Made by a program: the position numbers and the translations under genes. Positions 45,075 to 56,584 of a stretch of 64,000 nucleotides of DNA are shown here, in pieces. The notes under the pieces are model-generated. The model had not been told where the DNA came from. It was given only the letters and a program-made list of their open reading frames with translations, and did not search any database. The stretch comes from Taxillus chinensis. Its lineage: Eukaryota; Streptophyta; Magnoliopsida; Santalales; Loranthaceae. Every line of letters starts with the position of its first letter. Within the stretch, counting starts at the first letter, position 1. The stretch is from assembly GCA_023512835.1 (NCBI GenBank), contig CM042087.1, positions 4,312,021-4,376,020 on the forward strand, read 5' to 3'.

Positions 45075-45085
45075 TGGTATCGAGC
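45075..45085 (+). promoter_or_regulatory. Primer-binding site of C2
   Basis: TGGTATCGAGC lies two bases after the 5' LTR. It matches the initiator-Met PBS TGGTATCAGAGC except that CAG is reduced to CG. Confidence 0.9.
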
Positions 45086-45130
45086 AAGTTTACTTCGTTT
45101 AAGTAGAGATCCCACTCTTTCAATCTCGAA

Positions 45131-46330
45131 ATGGCAAGAAAGCGGTATGCTTTTCAACACTCGCCTTAACTCCGGAGGGTGCAGGGAGCCCATCCCGAAT
45201 CGAAGCGCAGTGAAAATGTCGATCACCACAACTGCTGCTGCCACCGCTTCTCGACCACGGAGTTCTGGGTTTACTCTAACGAAAGCCCAAATTACACTGA
45301 GCTTTTCTCCCGGTGGAAAGCTCGCATGAAGATGTTTATGGTTTGCCATGATCATCTTATGTGCATGTCTTCATCGGGAGATTCCAATTCCGATGTTATC
45401 GGAGAACATGGCGTAAGGAGGCCAAAGCCGTATTTGAACTTACCAACGATGAAAGAGCCTGGCAGTCGCTAGTGAAAAGGCTCGCTTATGTTACATCGTC
45501 CTTGGATTCGAGCTTTCACGGACGTCCGGGGCGCACGGCCGAAAAGCTGTTTGGGACAAGCCGACAATCCTCTATGAGGGAGTCGGTCCCAGATGCGAGA
45601 ATGTGATCGTACTCTCGACAGAACTTTGAGAGTTTTAATCATAAACCGGGCGAATCACTTGAAAGCATCTATCGGAGATTCGGCAAGCTCATACTTACGC
45701 AAGGCTGTCAATGAGCATTACTCTCAATCCCAGATCAATGACAAGTTCTTTCGCTCCTTGCCGGATCGCTACTACTCCAAACAACTCCGGATGCAATCGG
45801 ACAAAAACCGGTATGTTCCCCTTGAAGAACTATATGGAAGCTGGGACTCACGAAGTCGGGTTTAAGTACTCGACAGAGATGAAAAATAGCTCGGAAAGAA
45901 AAGGGGTAGCTCTCAAAGCTACTGAATGTCTAAACATCTGAGGGAATGATGATACGGACGTATCCGACAATTCGATTACGACGAGGAGGAGGAGATAGCC
46001 CTTCTTGTCAAATCCTTTGGCGATTCCTACGAAACGAGAAAAGGGGTCGAAGACGCTCATCATCATCGTTCCAACGGAAGGAGCGACCAGTCTAGTTCCC
46101 GGGAATGTTTTAATTGTGGGAAACGGTCCTGGGCCAAGGAATGCAGGTCCAAAGCAAAGGTGGCCGAGAAAAGTGACAAGGTAAATTCTGCGCTCCACCT
46201 CGGATAACGGCAAGAGCAAGAGAAAGGCGCTCGTGACAAAATACATGAGTGGCTCGGAAGAAGAGGAGGAATCCTCGGATGATGAGCCGACCATTAAGCC
46301 GAACGTCGCCTATGGCAAATCGAGGTACCT
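45131..46330 (+). pseudogene. gag: gag remnant of C2
   Basis: The start is taken as the ATG at 45131. The copia capsid motif WKARMKMF-like is near 45315, KAVFELTNDERAWQSL near 45425-45470, and SRQNFESFNHKPGESLESIY-like sequence is near 45615-45675. The zinc knuckle CFNCGKRSWAKEC (46106-46144) has Ser-Trp where most copia elements have Gly-His, so the His ligand is lost. An acidic end (SGSEEEEESSDDEP) follows. Frameshifts are frequent. Confidence 0.85.
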
Positions 46331-47440
46331 TCTATCTCTGAGCTCTGAGTAAATTAGAATCTCTTACTATTGCATGTGATCATGAAAAGAATGAGAGACT
46401 AATAATAACTCAAATGTACAAAGATATGGAAAGTCGGAATAAACGTCTCGAATTTACCATTAATAGACTCGAAAAGGACGTCGGCGACTTCGGGGGAAAG
46501 GAAGCTTGGTATCATGATCTAAGAGCTGAAAATCATCTCTTAAATACCAATCTCTCGGGCCTAAAAAGTTATAGTTAAAAGACTCGAAAATGAATTGGAA
46601 CAGGAAAAAGAAATAAATCGTAAGTGGCTAAAATCCGGGGAAATAGCCTCTACCTTTAGGCGATCCTGACGACATTCGAGTCAAACCTGTCTAGGTTCTG
46701 AACCATCAACCTCCATAGCTAAAGCCACGAGTGTCCTCCGGTTCACTCCTAAACTAACCAACTTATATCCTGTTAGTACATCTAAACCGTTGGATGGTTT
46801 CATTTCAGGTGACCATAGTTTATGGCCGTGGCCGAGGTACATTCTTGCACTTCCCCAAGCGGTAGCACCCGTAACTAAAGATGAAGGGAAGGCTGCTGCA
46901 GTTAAAGCCAAAACTGTAGCACCCAAAAAGAAAGACAAGGCTAAAGGTGCGACGCATTTAGGGCCAAGAGCGCGTCACCCAAACGTAATGGATTAGGCCA
47001 CGTGGAGCAGTAGAAAATCTGTAAAATCTAAGAGACTGTATCCCTGTTTTGTACTTCACATTATAGTGTCTGTTCCATCTGTAGGAAATGGGTCATTATC
47101 CCTATGAATGTTGGAGTCTATCGATAGCTGGCTTTGTAATCAATTTCAATCAAATAAAGATCGGTTTTATAAAGGGGTTCTTCGAGCAAAAACAAAATCT
47201 AAATCTAAAAGGGTGTCTCTCCCCAAGAAATCCCAAATAAAAGAAGCATTGAAACTAACAAGTTAATGTCAACTTGGAAAGCTAAGAGTCTAACAAAATC
47301 AAATCCGTAAATGTTGACAATCTGCTTGCTCTCACTCTAACCTTGAAACAAGTTTGGGCACCAAAAGTGTAAATTGTTGTCTTTCGGGGAGCATCTCTGG
47401 AATGAATTGCCGGATCACTTGAAGTTAAAGATAAATCAAA
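46331..47440 (+). pseudogene. gag-protease linker of C2
   Basis: The first half (46360-46660) reads, in pieces, as a charged helix-prone segment (RLEFTINRLEKDVGDFGGKE), suggesting a coiled coil as known for SIRE-type Gag. The rest, 46680-47440, is broken and holds a Lys/Ala-rich stretch (46860-46960). No enzyme motif is seen. Confidence 0.5.
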
Positions 47441-47820
47441 GCAAGTGGATCCTTGATAGTGGATCTCCGGACATATGACGGGTGACCAGACTCTACTTGT
47501 AGAAGTTAATGATAAACAAGGTCCATCCGTCTCATATGGCGACAACGGCAAAGGTAAGGTGTCGGGTATGGCACTTTAACTAACGGGCTGTGTATCAATC
47601 ACTAAAGTTGCACTAGTCGAAGGTTTAAAGCATAATTTGCTAAGTGTCAGTAAACTATGTGACAAAGGATTTCTGTTTCCTTTTTGTCCAACACCTGTAC
47701 AGTAAGAAAACTTATCCGGAGATGTTAAGTTATCCGGATCAAGAGATGGGGACATATACTCGGTGGTCTTAAGAAATAATTCTCGACCCTGTATGTTTCC
47801 TCACGAAAGCAACAAGATGA
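47441..47820 (+). pseudogene. Copia aspartic protease remnant (C2)
   Basis: WILDSGSP with a following MTG is coded at 47445-47490 (copia protease active site DSG). The flap region KGKVSGMGTL-like is near 47550, and a VEGLKHNLLSVSKLCDKGF match spans 47617-47675 where C1 has its last homologous bases. Frameshifts are present. Confidence 0.8.
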
Positions 47821-48960
47821 AGATAGTTGGTTATGGCACAAGCGATGCGCACATTTGAACTTTAAGACTTTGTCTAAATTAGCATCACTTGATCTTGTCC
47901 TGGTCTACCCAAACTCAAGTTCTCAGACTCTCTGCTCGAGAATCCAACTTGGTAAACAGACCAAACACCTTTAAGAGCAAATCGGTTAACTCAATAACTG
48001 CTCTCTGCGACTTCTTCATATGGACCTATGTGGTCCTATATCTGTTTCATCACTAGCTGGTGCGAGATATACCCTTGTGGTTATCGATGATTTCACCAGA
48101 TACACATGGGTGATGTTCCTGAAATCAAAGGATCAAACTTTTGAACATCTTGTAGATCTCTTAACTGGATAAGCAACTCACAGGACTGAGCATTAAATGC
48201 ATTAGGAGTGATCATGGTCAGAATTTGATTTTTCCGAAATGAGATCATATTGTTCTGAACAGGGCATACAACATGACTTTTCTGCGCCCGAACCCCACAA
48301 CAAAATGGGGTAGGCTGAGCGCAAGAATCGAACTTTAGTTGAGCTGGTGGATCCATGTTAGCGGGGGCAATGCTTCCTCTCGGTCTATAATTTGTATGCC
48401 TGCTATGTTAGAACAGAACTCTAATAAATAAATCTACCATGAAAACACCCATGAGATGTGGAGAGGTCGAAAACCTTCAATTTCACATTTAGAGCCTTCG
48501 GATGTACTTCTTATATCTTGATCAATGGCAAAGAGACCCGAAATAAATTTGAACCAAAATCTGATGATGGGATTTTTGTCGGGTACTCACTTCTAGCAAG
48601 GCTTATCGGGTCTTAATAGAAAACTTTTAAAGTTGAAGAATCTATCCATGTAACCTTTGATGAAGCTAATCTCGATTGGTCAAAGTCGGTCCTTCAAATT
48701 CTAATCGCGGTCGTAAACGTCGATTACTCAAAGTTTATGAATATTCCTGCCACACATCTGCCCGGTATCCTGACCAACCACGTGGCATCCGCGAAACACA
48801 ACGGAATTTTGTGGATGATGCTACGGATGACTGACTCCGGACTACCACTTGCTGGTACCACTTAGCTCCGGACTACCACTTAACTCCGGACTACCATTAG
48901 CTCCGGACTACCACTTAGCTCCAGGACTACCACTTAACTCCGGACTACCACTTAGCTCCG
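47821..48960 (+). pseudogene. pol: Copia integrase remnant (C2)
   Basis: GAG-pre-integrase zinc residues occur in WHKRCAHLNFKTLSKL (from 47834). The catalytic core has LLHMDLCGPISVSSLAGARY (first Asp near 48023), VVIDDFTRYTWVMFLKSKDQ and IRSDHGQNL. The Glu region is broken (QQNGVG changed to QNGVG). FEPKSDDGIFVGYS follows at 48557-48600. From 48840 a hexapeptide repeat begins. Confidence 0.85.
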
Positions 48961-48966
48961 GACAAA
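48840..48966 (+). repeat. 18-bp coding minisatellite in copia pol linker
   Basis: Six or seven units of CTCCGGACTACCACTTAG/A encode repeated Ser-Gly-Leu-Pro-Leu-Asn/Ser. C1 has one such phrase (SGLPLNSG, near 17985). The expansion lies between integrase and RT, a non-catalytic linker. Confidence 0.85.
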
Positions 48967-49199
48967 CTCCTCTAGATACAAAAATTCGGAGCACCTTAAG
49001 TCCGTCCGGACTAGTTAACACGAAAGCGGTGTTGAAGAACCAATCGGTTCATCCGTACCTCTAAATACGGAAACATCTACTCCGGACGAAGCCCAACCAG
49101 TTGATACAACTGAACCACCCAATCGGAAGAGCTTCAAATTGTTCAAGGACAACCAACACACGCACGGAATTATAGATGGACTCGAAACCATCCTCGGAT

Positions 49200-50760
49200 C
49201 AAGTGATTGGTGATCCTCTGTTGGTGTAAGAACAAGATAGCCACCTCAAACATGAGTCTTCACTCATGCTTTCTATCTCAAATAGAACCAAAGGTGGTAG
49301 ATGAGCTCTTCAGGATTCACTGGATAGAAGCCATGCAAGAAGAACTGAATCAATTTAAGAGAAATAATGTGTGGACCTTAGTACCAAGGCCTAAGTCTCG
49401 ACAAGTCATTGGCGTTAAATGGGTGTTCGGAACAAACTTGATACGGATGGAATAGTAATCCGGAACAAAGCCAGCCCGGTAGCCAAAGGATATCGTCAAG
49501 AAGAGGGAATAGATTATGATGAAACCTTTGCTCGGTCGCAAGACTTGAGGCAATCCGAATGTTTATGGCGTATGCTTCATATGAAAACTTCATAGTTTAT
49601 CAAATGGACCAAGAGCGCATTCCTGAATGGAGACCTTCAAGAGGAGGTGTATGTTGAACAACCTCCCGGCTTCATTGAACCTAAGGCGGGACATCTTGTC
49701 TACAAACTTCGAAAGCTCATATGGTTTTGAAGCAAGCTCCCCGAGCCCGGTCGACTACTTGTCAGAATTCACTTGCTCATAACTTCCAAAAAGGGAAGAT
49801 AGATACCACCCTATTTCTACGACAAGAGAAAGGACACACTCGATCGTACAAATATACGTGGACGATATCATTTTCGGATCAACAAATCCGAAGCTTTGTG
49901 AAAGAGTTTGCTAAGTTGATGACAGCAAGTTTGAAATGAGCATGATGGGAGAACTATCCTACTTCCTTGGAATTGAAGTCAAACAATTAAAGGAAGGAAT
50001 CTTTATCAATCAGGCTAAGTACACTCCCGATCTTATTAAGAAGTTTGGTATGGAAGGTTCATCTCCGTCAAACTCCAATGCCTGTCCCAAGTTAGATCCG
50101 GATATGGACGGCATATCGGTAAATGTGACGACTACGAGGGGATGATCGGATCCTTGCTTCATCTTACGGCAAGTCGCCCAGACATTATGTTTGCAACTTG
50201 CATTTGTGCACGATATCAGGCGAATCCCAAGGAGTCACATATGCTACATGTAAAACGGATCTTAAGGTATCTCAAGGGACGATGAATTTGGGACTACGGT
50301 ACTCAAAGGAGTCCAACTTCACCTTATCGGGTACTTCGATGCCGACTTCGCTGGATGTCGCATCGTCGGGGAAAAGCACAAGCGTGTACGTGTCGGTTTC
50401 TTGGAAATAGATTGATCTCATGGTTGAAGAAGCGAATTCGTATCAACCTCTGCTGAGGCGGAATATATGCTGTTGGAAGTTTGCTGCGCTGCTACTTTGG
50501 ATGCAAAGTCAACTTCGACTACGGTTCAACATGTCCTCTATTCCACTTTCTTGTGACAACTAGTGCATTGCCATCGGCAACAATCCTGTCATGCATCCTA
50601 AGACGAAGCACATTGAGGTCGGGTATCACTTCATACGCGATCATGTTCTTAAAAAGCATATTTCACTGGAACATGTTGCCTTTGAAGATCAATTAGCAGA
50701 CATATTTACAAAGCCTCTCCCCGATGCGAGGTTTTCCGAACTACTCTTCCAACTAGGTAT
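49200..50760 (+). pseudogene. pol: Copia RT and RNase H remnant (C2)
   Basis: The domain starts with [20 protein letters not shown] (49325-49385) and GVKWVF. ASYEN and QMDQ(S)AF lead to the EEVYVEQPPGF region (49640-49670). The palm motif YVDDIIFGS is intact at 49855-49881. MSMMGELSYFLGIEVKQLKE is at 49936-49995, and SRPDIMFATCICARYQ near 50175-50220. RNase H has HPKTKHIEVGYHFIRDHVLK and ISLEHVAFEDQLADIFTKPL (50590-50720). There are at least eight frameshifts. Confidence 0.9.
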
Positions 50761-52395
50761 GCTCGACTTCTCTGATAGTTTCTCATTTAAATTTACAACA
50801 GTATATTCTCTCACAAACCATGCATTGTATGTTTCTTGAAAGTAGTAGAAAGCTGCATTGCTGATCATACTTACGACTCCACGGTTCCATGTTTCGATGT
50901 TAATCTCAACCTCATAATGGGAGGATGCTTGCGTTTCCCGCCTGAAGTCGTTTAAAGCTAACATAATTACATTTATATGATTTACCTCGGTCCGGATTCA
51001 TGATCTTAATATCCATTAATCACCACATGATCAAAGCATGTTCATTTAGATTACTCCATTAACGTGCATAGTTGAAGGAGTGAAATGGGCTAGCTTGGAA
51101 TGCCTGGTGGATGAATACACAACGCATTCTGATCGGCAGTATAGTCTCTAATAAGATAGACAGTCTTGAACTACAAATTGGAACGGTCAACCGAGAGGAT
51201 TGCACAATCTACGGGGAGAAAATGCTTTATATTTTATTCGGTAATACCCTCGTATATGTCTCGGACCTTTTTCTTGTGCCTATCGAGGGGGAGCTTTTCA
51301 TTGAGAGGATTAAATGATCTAGGGGACAGCAATGAACCCCTAATATGTCTCGGATTCTCCCTTCTCTCGTTATTACTCCGGATCTCTTGGACATGCTTGT
51401 TTTTAAATCGGAAAAGTGGCATGTGTGGATGTATGTTCTTCCTTTAACCATGCATTTTAATCGATTAATCATCTGCATTCTTTTGACATGTGTTCACCTT
51501 TTCATCTACACTCATGAATCCTAATGAAGCCAAATCATTTGACCTTTAATTAATCTTAGCTCTATTTGTTCGGCAAACGGTTTCCTTATGTTGACCTATA
51601 TGAACCGTGTATTGCTTTATCGACATATGCCTGATTCGAAATATTGATCACTTTCACGTTGCGTAAATTCACTACATTCTTAGCCATGCATGAGTTCTGT
51701 TTCTTATTAGTTCGGATTATGTTGTTTTTCACTGATTATCTCTCTAACTCACTAATCCTTGCCTGTTAAGCTTTTCTATTTGGTATATCTTTATTTAGCT
51801 ACGGGTTGATTTTCTTTTGCAACCATATTGATAAATCCAGTCCATAGTCTGGATTTGAAGTGTTGTGGTACTTCTCTTCTCTTTGACTTATTGATTGCAA
51901 AGGAATCACTCTACATTCTCACCAAACTCTGTTTCTGACGGACAAGGTCTATTATTCATCCGGATACTCTTTCACGAATATTATTAACTCGGATGAGTGT
52001 CGGCTCTTTCCTCCCGGACTCGACTTTGTTCAATTGTGACAATCCGTATACTCATATGTCGCATGCTTTTGAGGAGGAATAATGATGATTCATTAAATGC
52101 ATATCTCGGGTTGCACACACACGGATGGCAACCGGTTGTAATCTCTACTTGGTCATGCGGTCTCCACGACATCGTTTTATTCGGAGACGCCTCGATATCC
52201 GGACAAATGACATCGGCATGTCGCGCGGGTCCCCACCTCACTCCCACATTCCTAGAGCCGACATTTGCGGACTCGGTCTTATATGTTCGATCATTCCGAA
52301 GCACGGTATTGCTCATTTCAAATCCCTAACCCTCTCGTTGCTCCTTCTACTTGTCAAGACCTCACCTTTCCTCTTTTCCTTCCCATCAAACTGCC
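50761..52395 (+). other. Non-coding spacer of C2 with polypurine-like tracts
   Basis: Between RNase H and the extra ORF there is no conserved coding frame. Purine tracts ACGGGGAGAAAA (51210-51221), GAGGGGGAGCTTTT (51284-51297) and CTAGGGGACAG (51320-51330) correspond to the tracts in the C1 spacer. The end (52330-52395) leads into the ATG of the extra ORF. Confidence 0.6.
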
Positions 52396-55073
52396 ATGGC
52401 ACCCAATCTTTCTTTCCGCGTTACTCTGGCCATCTAGTTGATTGGAATGCGTTTCGATCCTCCGGATTGGTTTCTCCAGCTTCGCCCTCTTCTTGAAGCC
52501 TCGCACATCTCAACCTGGTCTCAATCCCATCGATCTTCTTATCGATGACATTCTTGAGTATTACCAACGGATTGTGCACCAAAGATTCCATAACCTCTTA
52601 TGTCGCGGTGAATCCATCGTCATCACTCCGGCTGTTCTCCGCGCTGCTCTCCACCTTCCTCTTGGTGAACCACAGCGTCGGGATGCCGATCCGATGGCGG
52701 CTCTATGGGGTGCACGAACAAGGGGAAGGAATACAAGGTGAAATCCTTCCAGGGTCGTATCGATGTATGGCGACTATTCTAAGTCGATCTGCGCTCGCAC
52801 ATCGGCCCTGGACTCGGTTCCGTATGATCTTCTACGGCCATGTCGGCGTCTTTGAAGGTCTTCCAATGGATTGGGGGATGTTCTTTTTTCATTTCGTTTG
52901 GTGCTGGTCACAAAAACCATTCCTATGGGCGCATCCTCGCATTGTCTTCCGCATCTTCGTCGGGACCATTTCGCCCAAGTTGATCTGTCTCGTTTCCCTC
53001 GGCTCTTTATCTTCGTCACCTTCGCCGGATGGAAACATGACTGCCCGCCGACCCAATTAGCTCTCCGCACTCTCCCTGCGCGGAACAACAAGGCAGCTGT
53101 TGGTGACCCCTCCGACGCCAAGCCCCGAGTCGATTTCGTACACCGATCCTCCCGGATTCGGTCCGTGGCTGCGCCCTCCCACTCACGGGCTTCCCGGCCA
53201 AGCGTCCGTCTGAACCGTCCGAGGTTGCGGGGCCCTCTCGGCGCTGTGCGTCGAGAGGCTGTTTCCTCGCCCCCTCTGCTGGCGATGTCCCCACTCCTCC
53301 ACATCTAGCTCGCTTGCGGTTGATACGCTGTTGCCGCCGCCACCGCGATGTCTGCTGCTTCTCTTGAAGCCCCCTTGCCTCCTCTACCTCAACCCCGAGA
53401 TTACCTTGACCATCTCTCCGCCGTCACCTTAACGGACCTCGGCTCCGTTTCAGCCTAGCCCACACCTCTTCCATTCATGACACCGATCTCCGGGTATTTT
53501 ACACCCGCAATACCCAATCCCGGAGACTATGATCATCGGAAATGGACCACGGCTTTCTTACGCCGGTGCCATTCCCGATGTGTCGTTCCCTACACCCTCC
53601 GGCCCGGTCCCGCTACCCGAAGTCCTCTCCGCTAAGGCTGGGCCCTCTTCTTCTGCCGCCGCGATTCCCGTAGTTGACTTGTCCGGTCAGCGGGTCTCTT
53701 GCTCCGGATGCCTCCAATGCTCCGGGATGCCTCGAAGCTCCGGATGCCTCGATGCTCCGGATGCTCCCGCTTCTGCTACTCTGCGGACTCCTCCGCCCAC
53801 CGCACTCCTCCTTGTTCATGCGGGGAGTCCTCCAAAGCTCCGAGTTAGCCCTTGGGCGTGCCTCTTTGGCACGGTCCACTCCGATCTGTGCTTTCCGCTC
53901 AGCTGGACCGCCATGCTCACGCTCAAAGCGCCCAAATTTCCGCCATCGCTGCCAAAGTTGATGCCCTCGGCGCCCAACTACTCTCGCCCTCACCGACTCC
54001 TCCACTTCCATTGAGCAGAAAATGGATCTTGTCGCCACCTCCGTTCATTCACTCTCTACTTCCTTCGCGGATCTGGCGCATACGATGGCTCGTCCTCCCG
54101 TTGCTTCCCGGCGATCCGCCAAACCGGGGAGAAAGTGTCATCGATCCGTCTACTCCTTCCGCCCCACAACCATCATCCCGGACCGAGAAGCGGCCTGCCA
54201 CTCGGTGCTTCGGGAGTTCAAATTCCCAAACGAAGCCGCTTCTCTCAACCAAGCTCCCTCCGCACCTCCGGCTCCTCCTCCATCCTCCTCATCCAGCCTA
54301 ATACCTTCCTCCCATCCTATGCGGAGTTTGACCCCTCGATGCGGATGGAAGCTTGCAAGGCAATGAAAGCCTATCTTTGCGTCTTCTGCTGAGAGAAGAT
54401 GTCTTTCTGAAATGTATCCTTTCTCTCCGGCCGACATTCAGACTCTTTGTTCGGAGAAAGGACTCTTTACTACAGAAGACATTGACAACTTCTCGAGGGC
54501 TGCTAAGATGGAGATGAGGCTGTTTCCATCTCTTTACGAAGATGGGCACTTGTTTGAAGTTCTGCCATGTTGGAATGAGGGCTATCTTCCCGGTGTGGAG
54601 TTAATTCGGACTTACATCGACGGAACTGCTGAAGATAGCAAGCCATGGAAAACTCTCTCAACCATCCTCATTCCGTGGGATCATGTCGCCACACTTCATG
54701 ATGGCTGTCTTCATGATTCAATCCAAGCGAGATGATTCTCATCGGATTGTGGAGCACTTCGTTAGGAAGAATCAATGGGAACCTCTCGTGTCTCGGACTA
54801 ACCGACGTGAAGAAAGCCGGACTATATGAAGAGTTGGGTATCACACCCCTGCGCTCTACTGAGAAACTCAAGGCGACATTCGGGGCAAGAAGCAAGTGCC
54901 ACAAGACGGATGGAGATAGGCTGCGGAGCCTTTGTTTGTCATTTCATCAAATCGTTCTTAACGTGGACAAACATTGGAGCCAACACTCCACCTTTACGAT
55001 GCAGCAGACAATGGAGCTAAGAGAGAAGGCAGCAACTATGATCTTCAAGTATAGTAAGCCTTATGTACCTTAG
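52396..55073 (+). pseudogene. Extra 3' ORF of copia element C2 (putative plant transposon protein-like)
   Basis: The start ATG at 52396 (MAPNLSFRVTL) and the stop at 55071-55073 (KPYVP) correspond to those of C1. Visible pieces in order: LVDWNA, IVITPAVLRAALHLPLGEP (52617-52675), YRCMATIL, VFEGLPMDWGMFFF (52848-52890), Pro/Ser-rich middle, a KVDALGAQLLS segment near 53960, MDLVATSVHSLSTSFADLAH (54022-54080), and a tail with ADIQTLCSEKGLFTTEDIDN (54427-54490). Frameshifts break it, but co-linear homology with C1 over about 2.7 kb shows it is a true component of the family. The role is unknown. Confidence 0.72.
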
Positions 55074-55202
55074 TGAAAAATCTGTATTAAGGCTGATTTG
55101 TATTTAGTTGCTGATCAATGAAATTGGTTGTGGTGTATATTCTGTATGATATTCGTTTGCATCGCTTACAGGATCAGATTACAAAGGGTTTAGGCATATC
55201 CA

Positions 55203-55217
55203 TAATTGGGGGGAGAT
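55203..55217 (+). promoter_or_regulatory. Polypurine tract of C2
   Basis: TAATTGGGGGGAGAT directly precedes the LTR start TGTTGGATC at 55218. Confidence 0.9.
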
Positions 55218-56301
55218 TGTTGGATCAAACCCGGAATTTGGATAATGCCGTTAAAGCCTTATGTAATTTGATCTGAGATCTTTTGTGTTTATTTGATCAT
55301 TGCAGAAGGTATGTCACTAATCCAAAGATGCACTCGTGAGAGCAAAGCTAAGGACAGGATACATAATCCTGATCCGGACAAGAGTTAGTGTCGTCAAACA
55401 CTTGGTAAATAACTAAGGAACTTACATACGGAGTAAGGAACTTACATACGGAGTAAGGAACTTACACACGGAGTAAGGAACTTACATACGGAGTAAGGAA
55501 CTTACATACGGAGTAAGGAACTTACACACGGAGTAAGGAACTTACATACGGAGTAAGAAACTTACATACGGAGTAAGGAACTTACATGCGGAGTAAGGAA
55601 GCGACACGGACTAAGGATTCTAGTACTGAATAGATACGGAATAAGCAACCACCGACACGGAGTAAGGTTCCGAGCTTCATTAACTACGGGTAAGGAAAAT
55701 TACACCGGACCAAGAAGACACTGCTCCAATGAAACCGCATTTAAAGTTATCAGCTCGTGCTGTCCCGATGTAAGAAGAATGCATTTAGAACAAGAAGAAT
55801 CTTACACGTGGATCATCCGGATATGTGGACACAACCTTAATTGTATCTCGGAACTCACAAAGACACTTATACTCTTCGAATCCAAGATCTTGAGCTCCAC
55901 AATCCGCAGCAATCAAGGCGAGATAGATTACCAAGGGATAGTTAGTGCGGAACGCATTCGGAACTTCAAGTTCCAAGGTTGTCTCTTAGGAATGTTTTGT
56001 ATAAATATTCATACTTATACTTCTTGTAAAAAAGAGTGAGCTAGAGCGAAGAAGTGGCAAAAATAGAAAAGGCACTTGGCTAGTGTGTGAATTCAAAGTT
56101 GTAAACAGAGTGTAAGAGAGTGTTTGCTTCTATTTTGTTGTAATCACTTTGTGATAATAAAACAAAATACTTCCACTATCTGGTTATCTTCCGCAGTGAT
56201 ATTATCACTTAAACTAGATAAGTCTTTGTGTCTTGAGAGAAAAGAAAGAGTTCGAATAAGAGCCTATTCACCCCCCCCCTTTAGGCTCCAAGGGACCATC
56301 A
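55218..56301 (+). repeat. 3' LTR of C2
   Basis: It matches the 5' LTR end to end (TGTTGGATC to GGGACCATCA). The 20-bp array has ten regular units (55411-55607), more regular than in the 5' copy, where several units lost one or more bases. Confidence 0.93.
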
Positions 56302-56584
56302 GAACCCAAGAAGATAGGCAAAACAGCCCACTCTCTCTCATATTGGGTTTTCCTTTGAAGGGAGACCCAAAGCTCAAAATACAAACCCAGATAACTTAAA
56401 AGGGAATATAAAATTATTTGTGAAATCCCGAAAATACCCCTCAGGGCCTCAAATCCCAAATGTAGTCCAAGTACAGTCAAAATTCTCCATTTGATGAGCA
56501 CATCATTGTGCTGATATTCATTTATTAAAATAAGGTTTCTAACTCAAGGCTATCTCCAAGGCCCCTCAAATACGGGTCCTTACA
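56302..56584 (-). repeat. G3 3' LTR, piece 3
   Basis: It continues the G3 LTR after the C2 insertion and ends AATACGGGTCCTTACA, like other family II LTRs. The PPT follows directly. Confidence 0.85.

Larger units (their letters stand above)
44007..56301 (+). mobile_element. Complete copia SIRE/Maximus-like element C2
   Basis: The 5' LTR is 44007-45072, the 3' LTR 55218-56301, and the whole element 12.3 kb. It is flanked by a perfect TSD GAACC (44002-44006 and 56302-56306). Order on the plus strand: PBS, gag, protease, integrase, RT, RNase H, spacer, extra ORF, PPT. It is the same family as C1. Nearly every domain has frameshifts, though catalytic motifs such as YVDD survive. Its position inside the G3 LTR makes it younger than G3. 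Confidence 0.94.

Noticed and set aside
52774..53304. Minus-strand frame of 176 codons, Arg-rich
   Set aside because: It is antisense to the extra ORF of C2; its composition follows from the complementary Ser/Pro codons.
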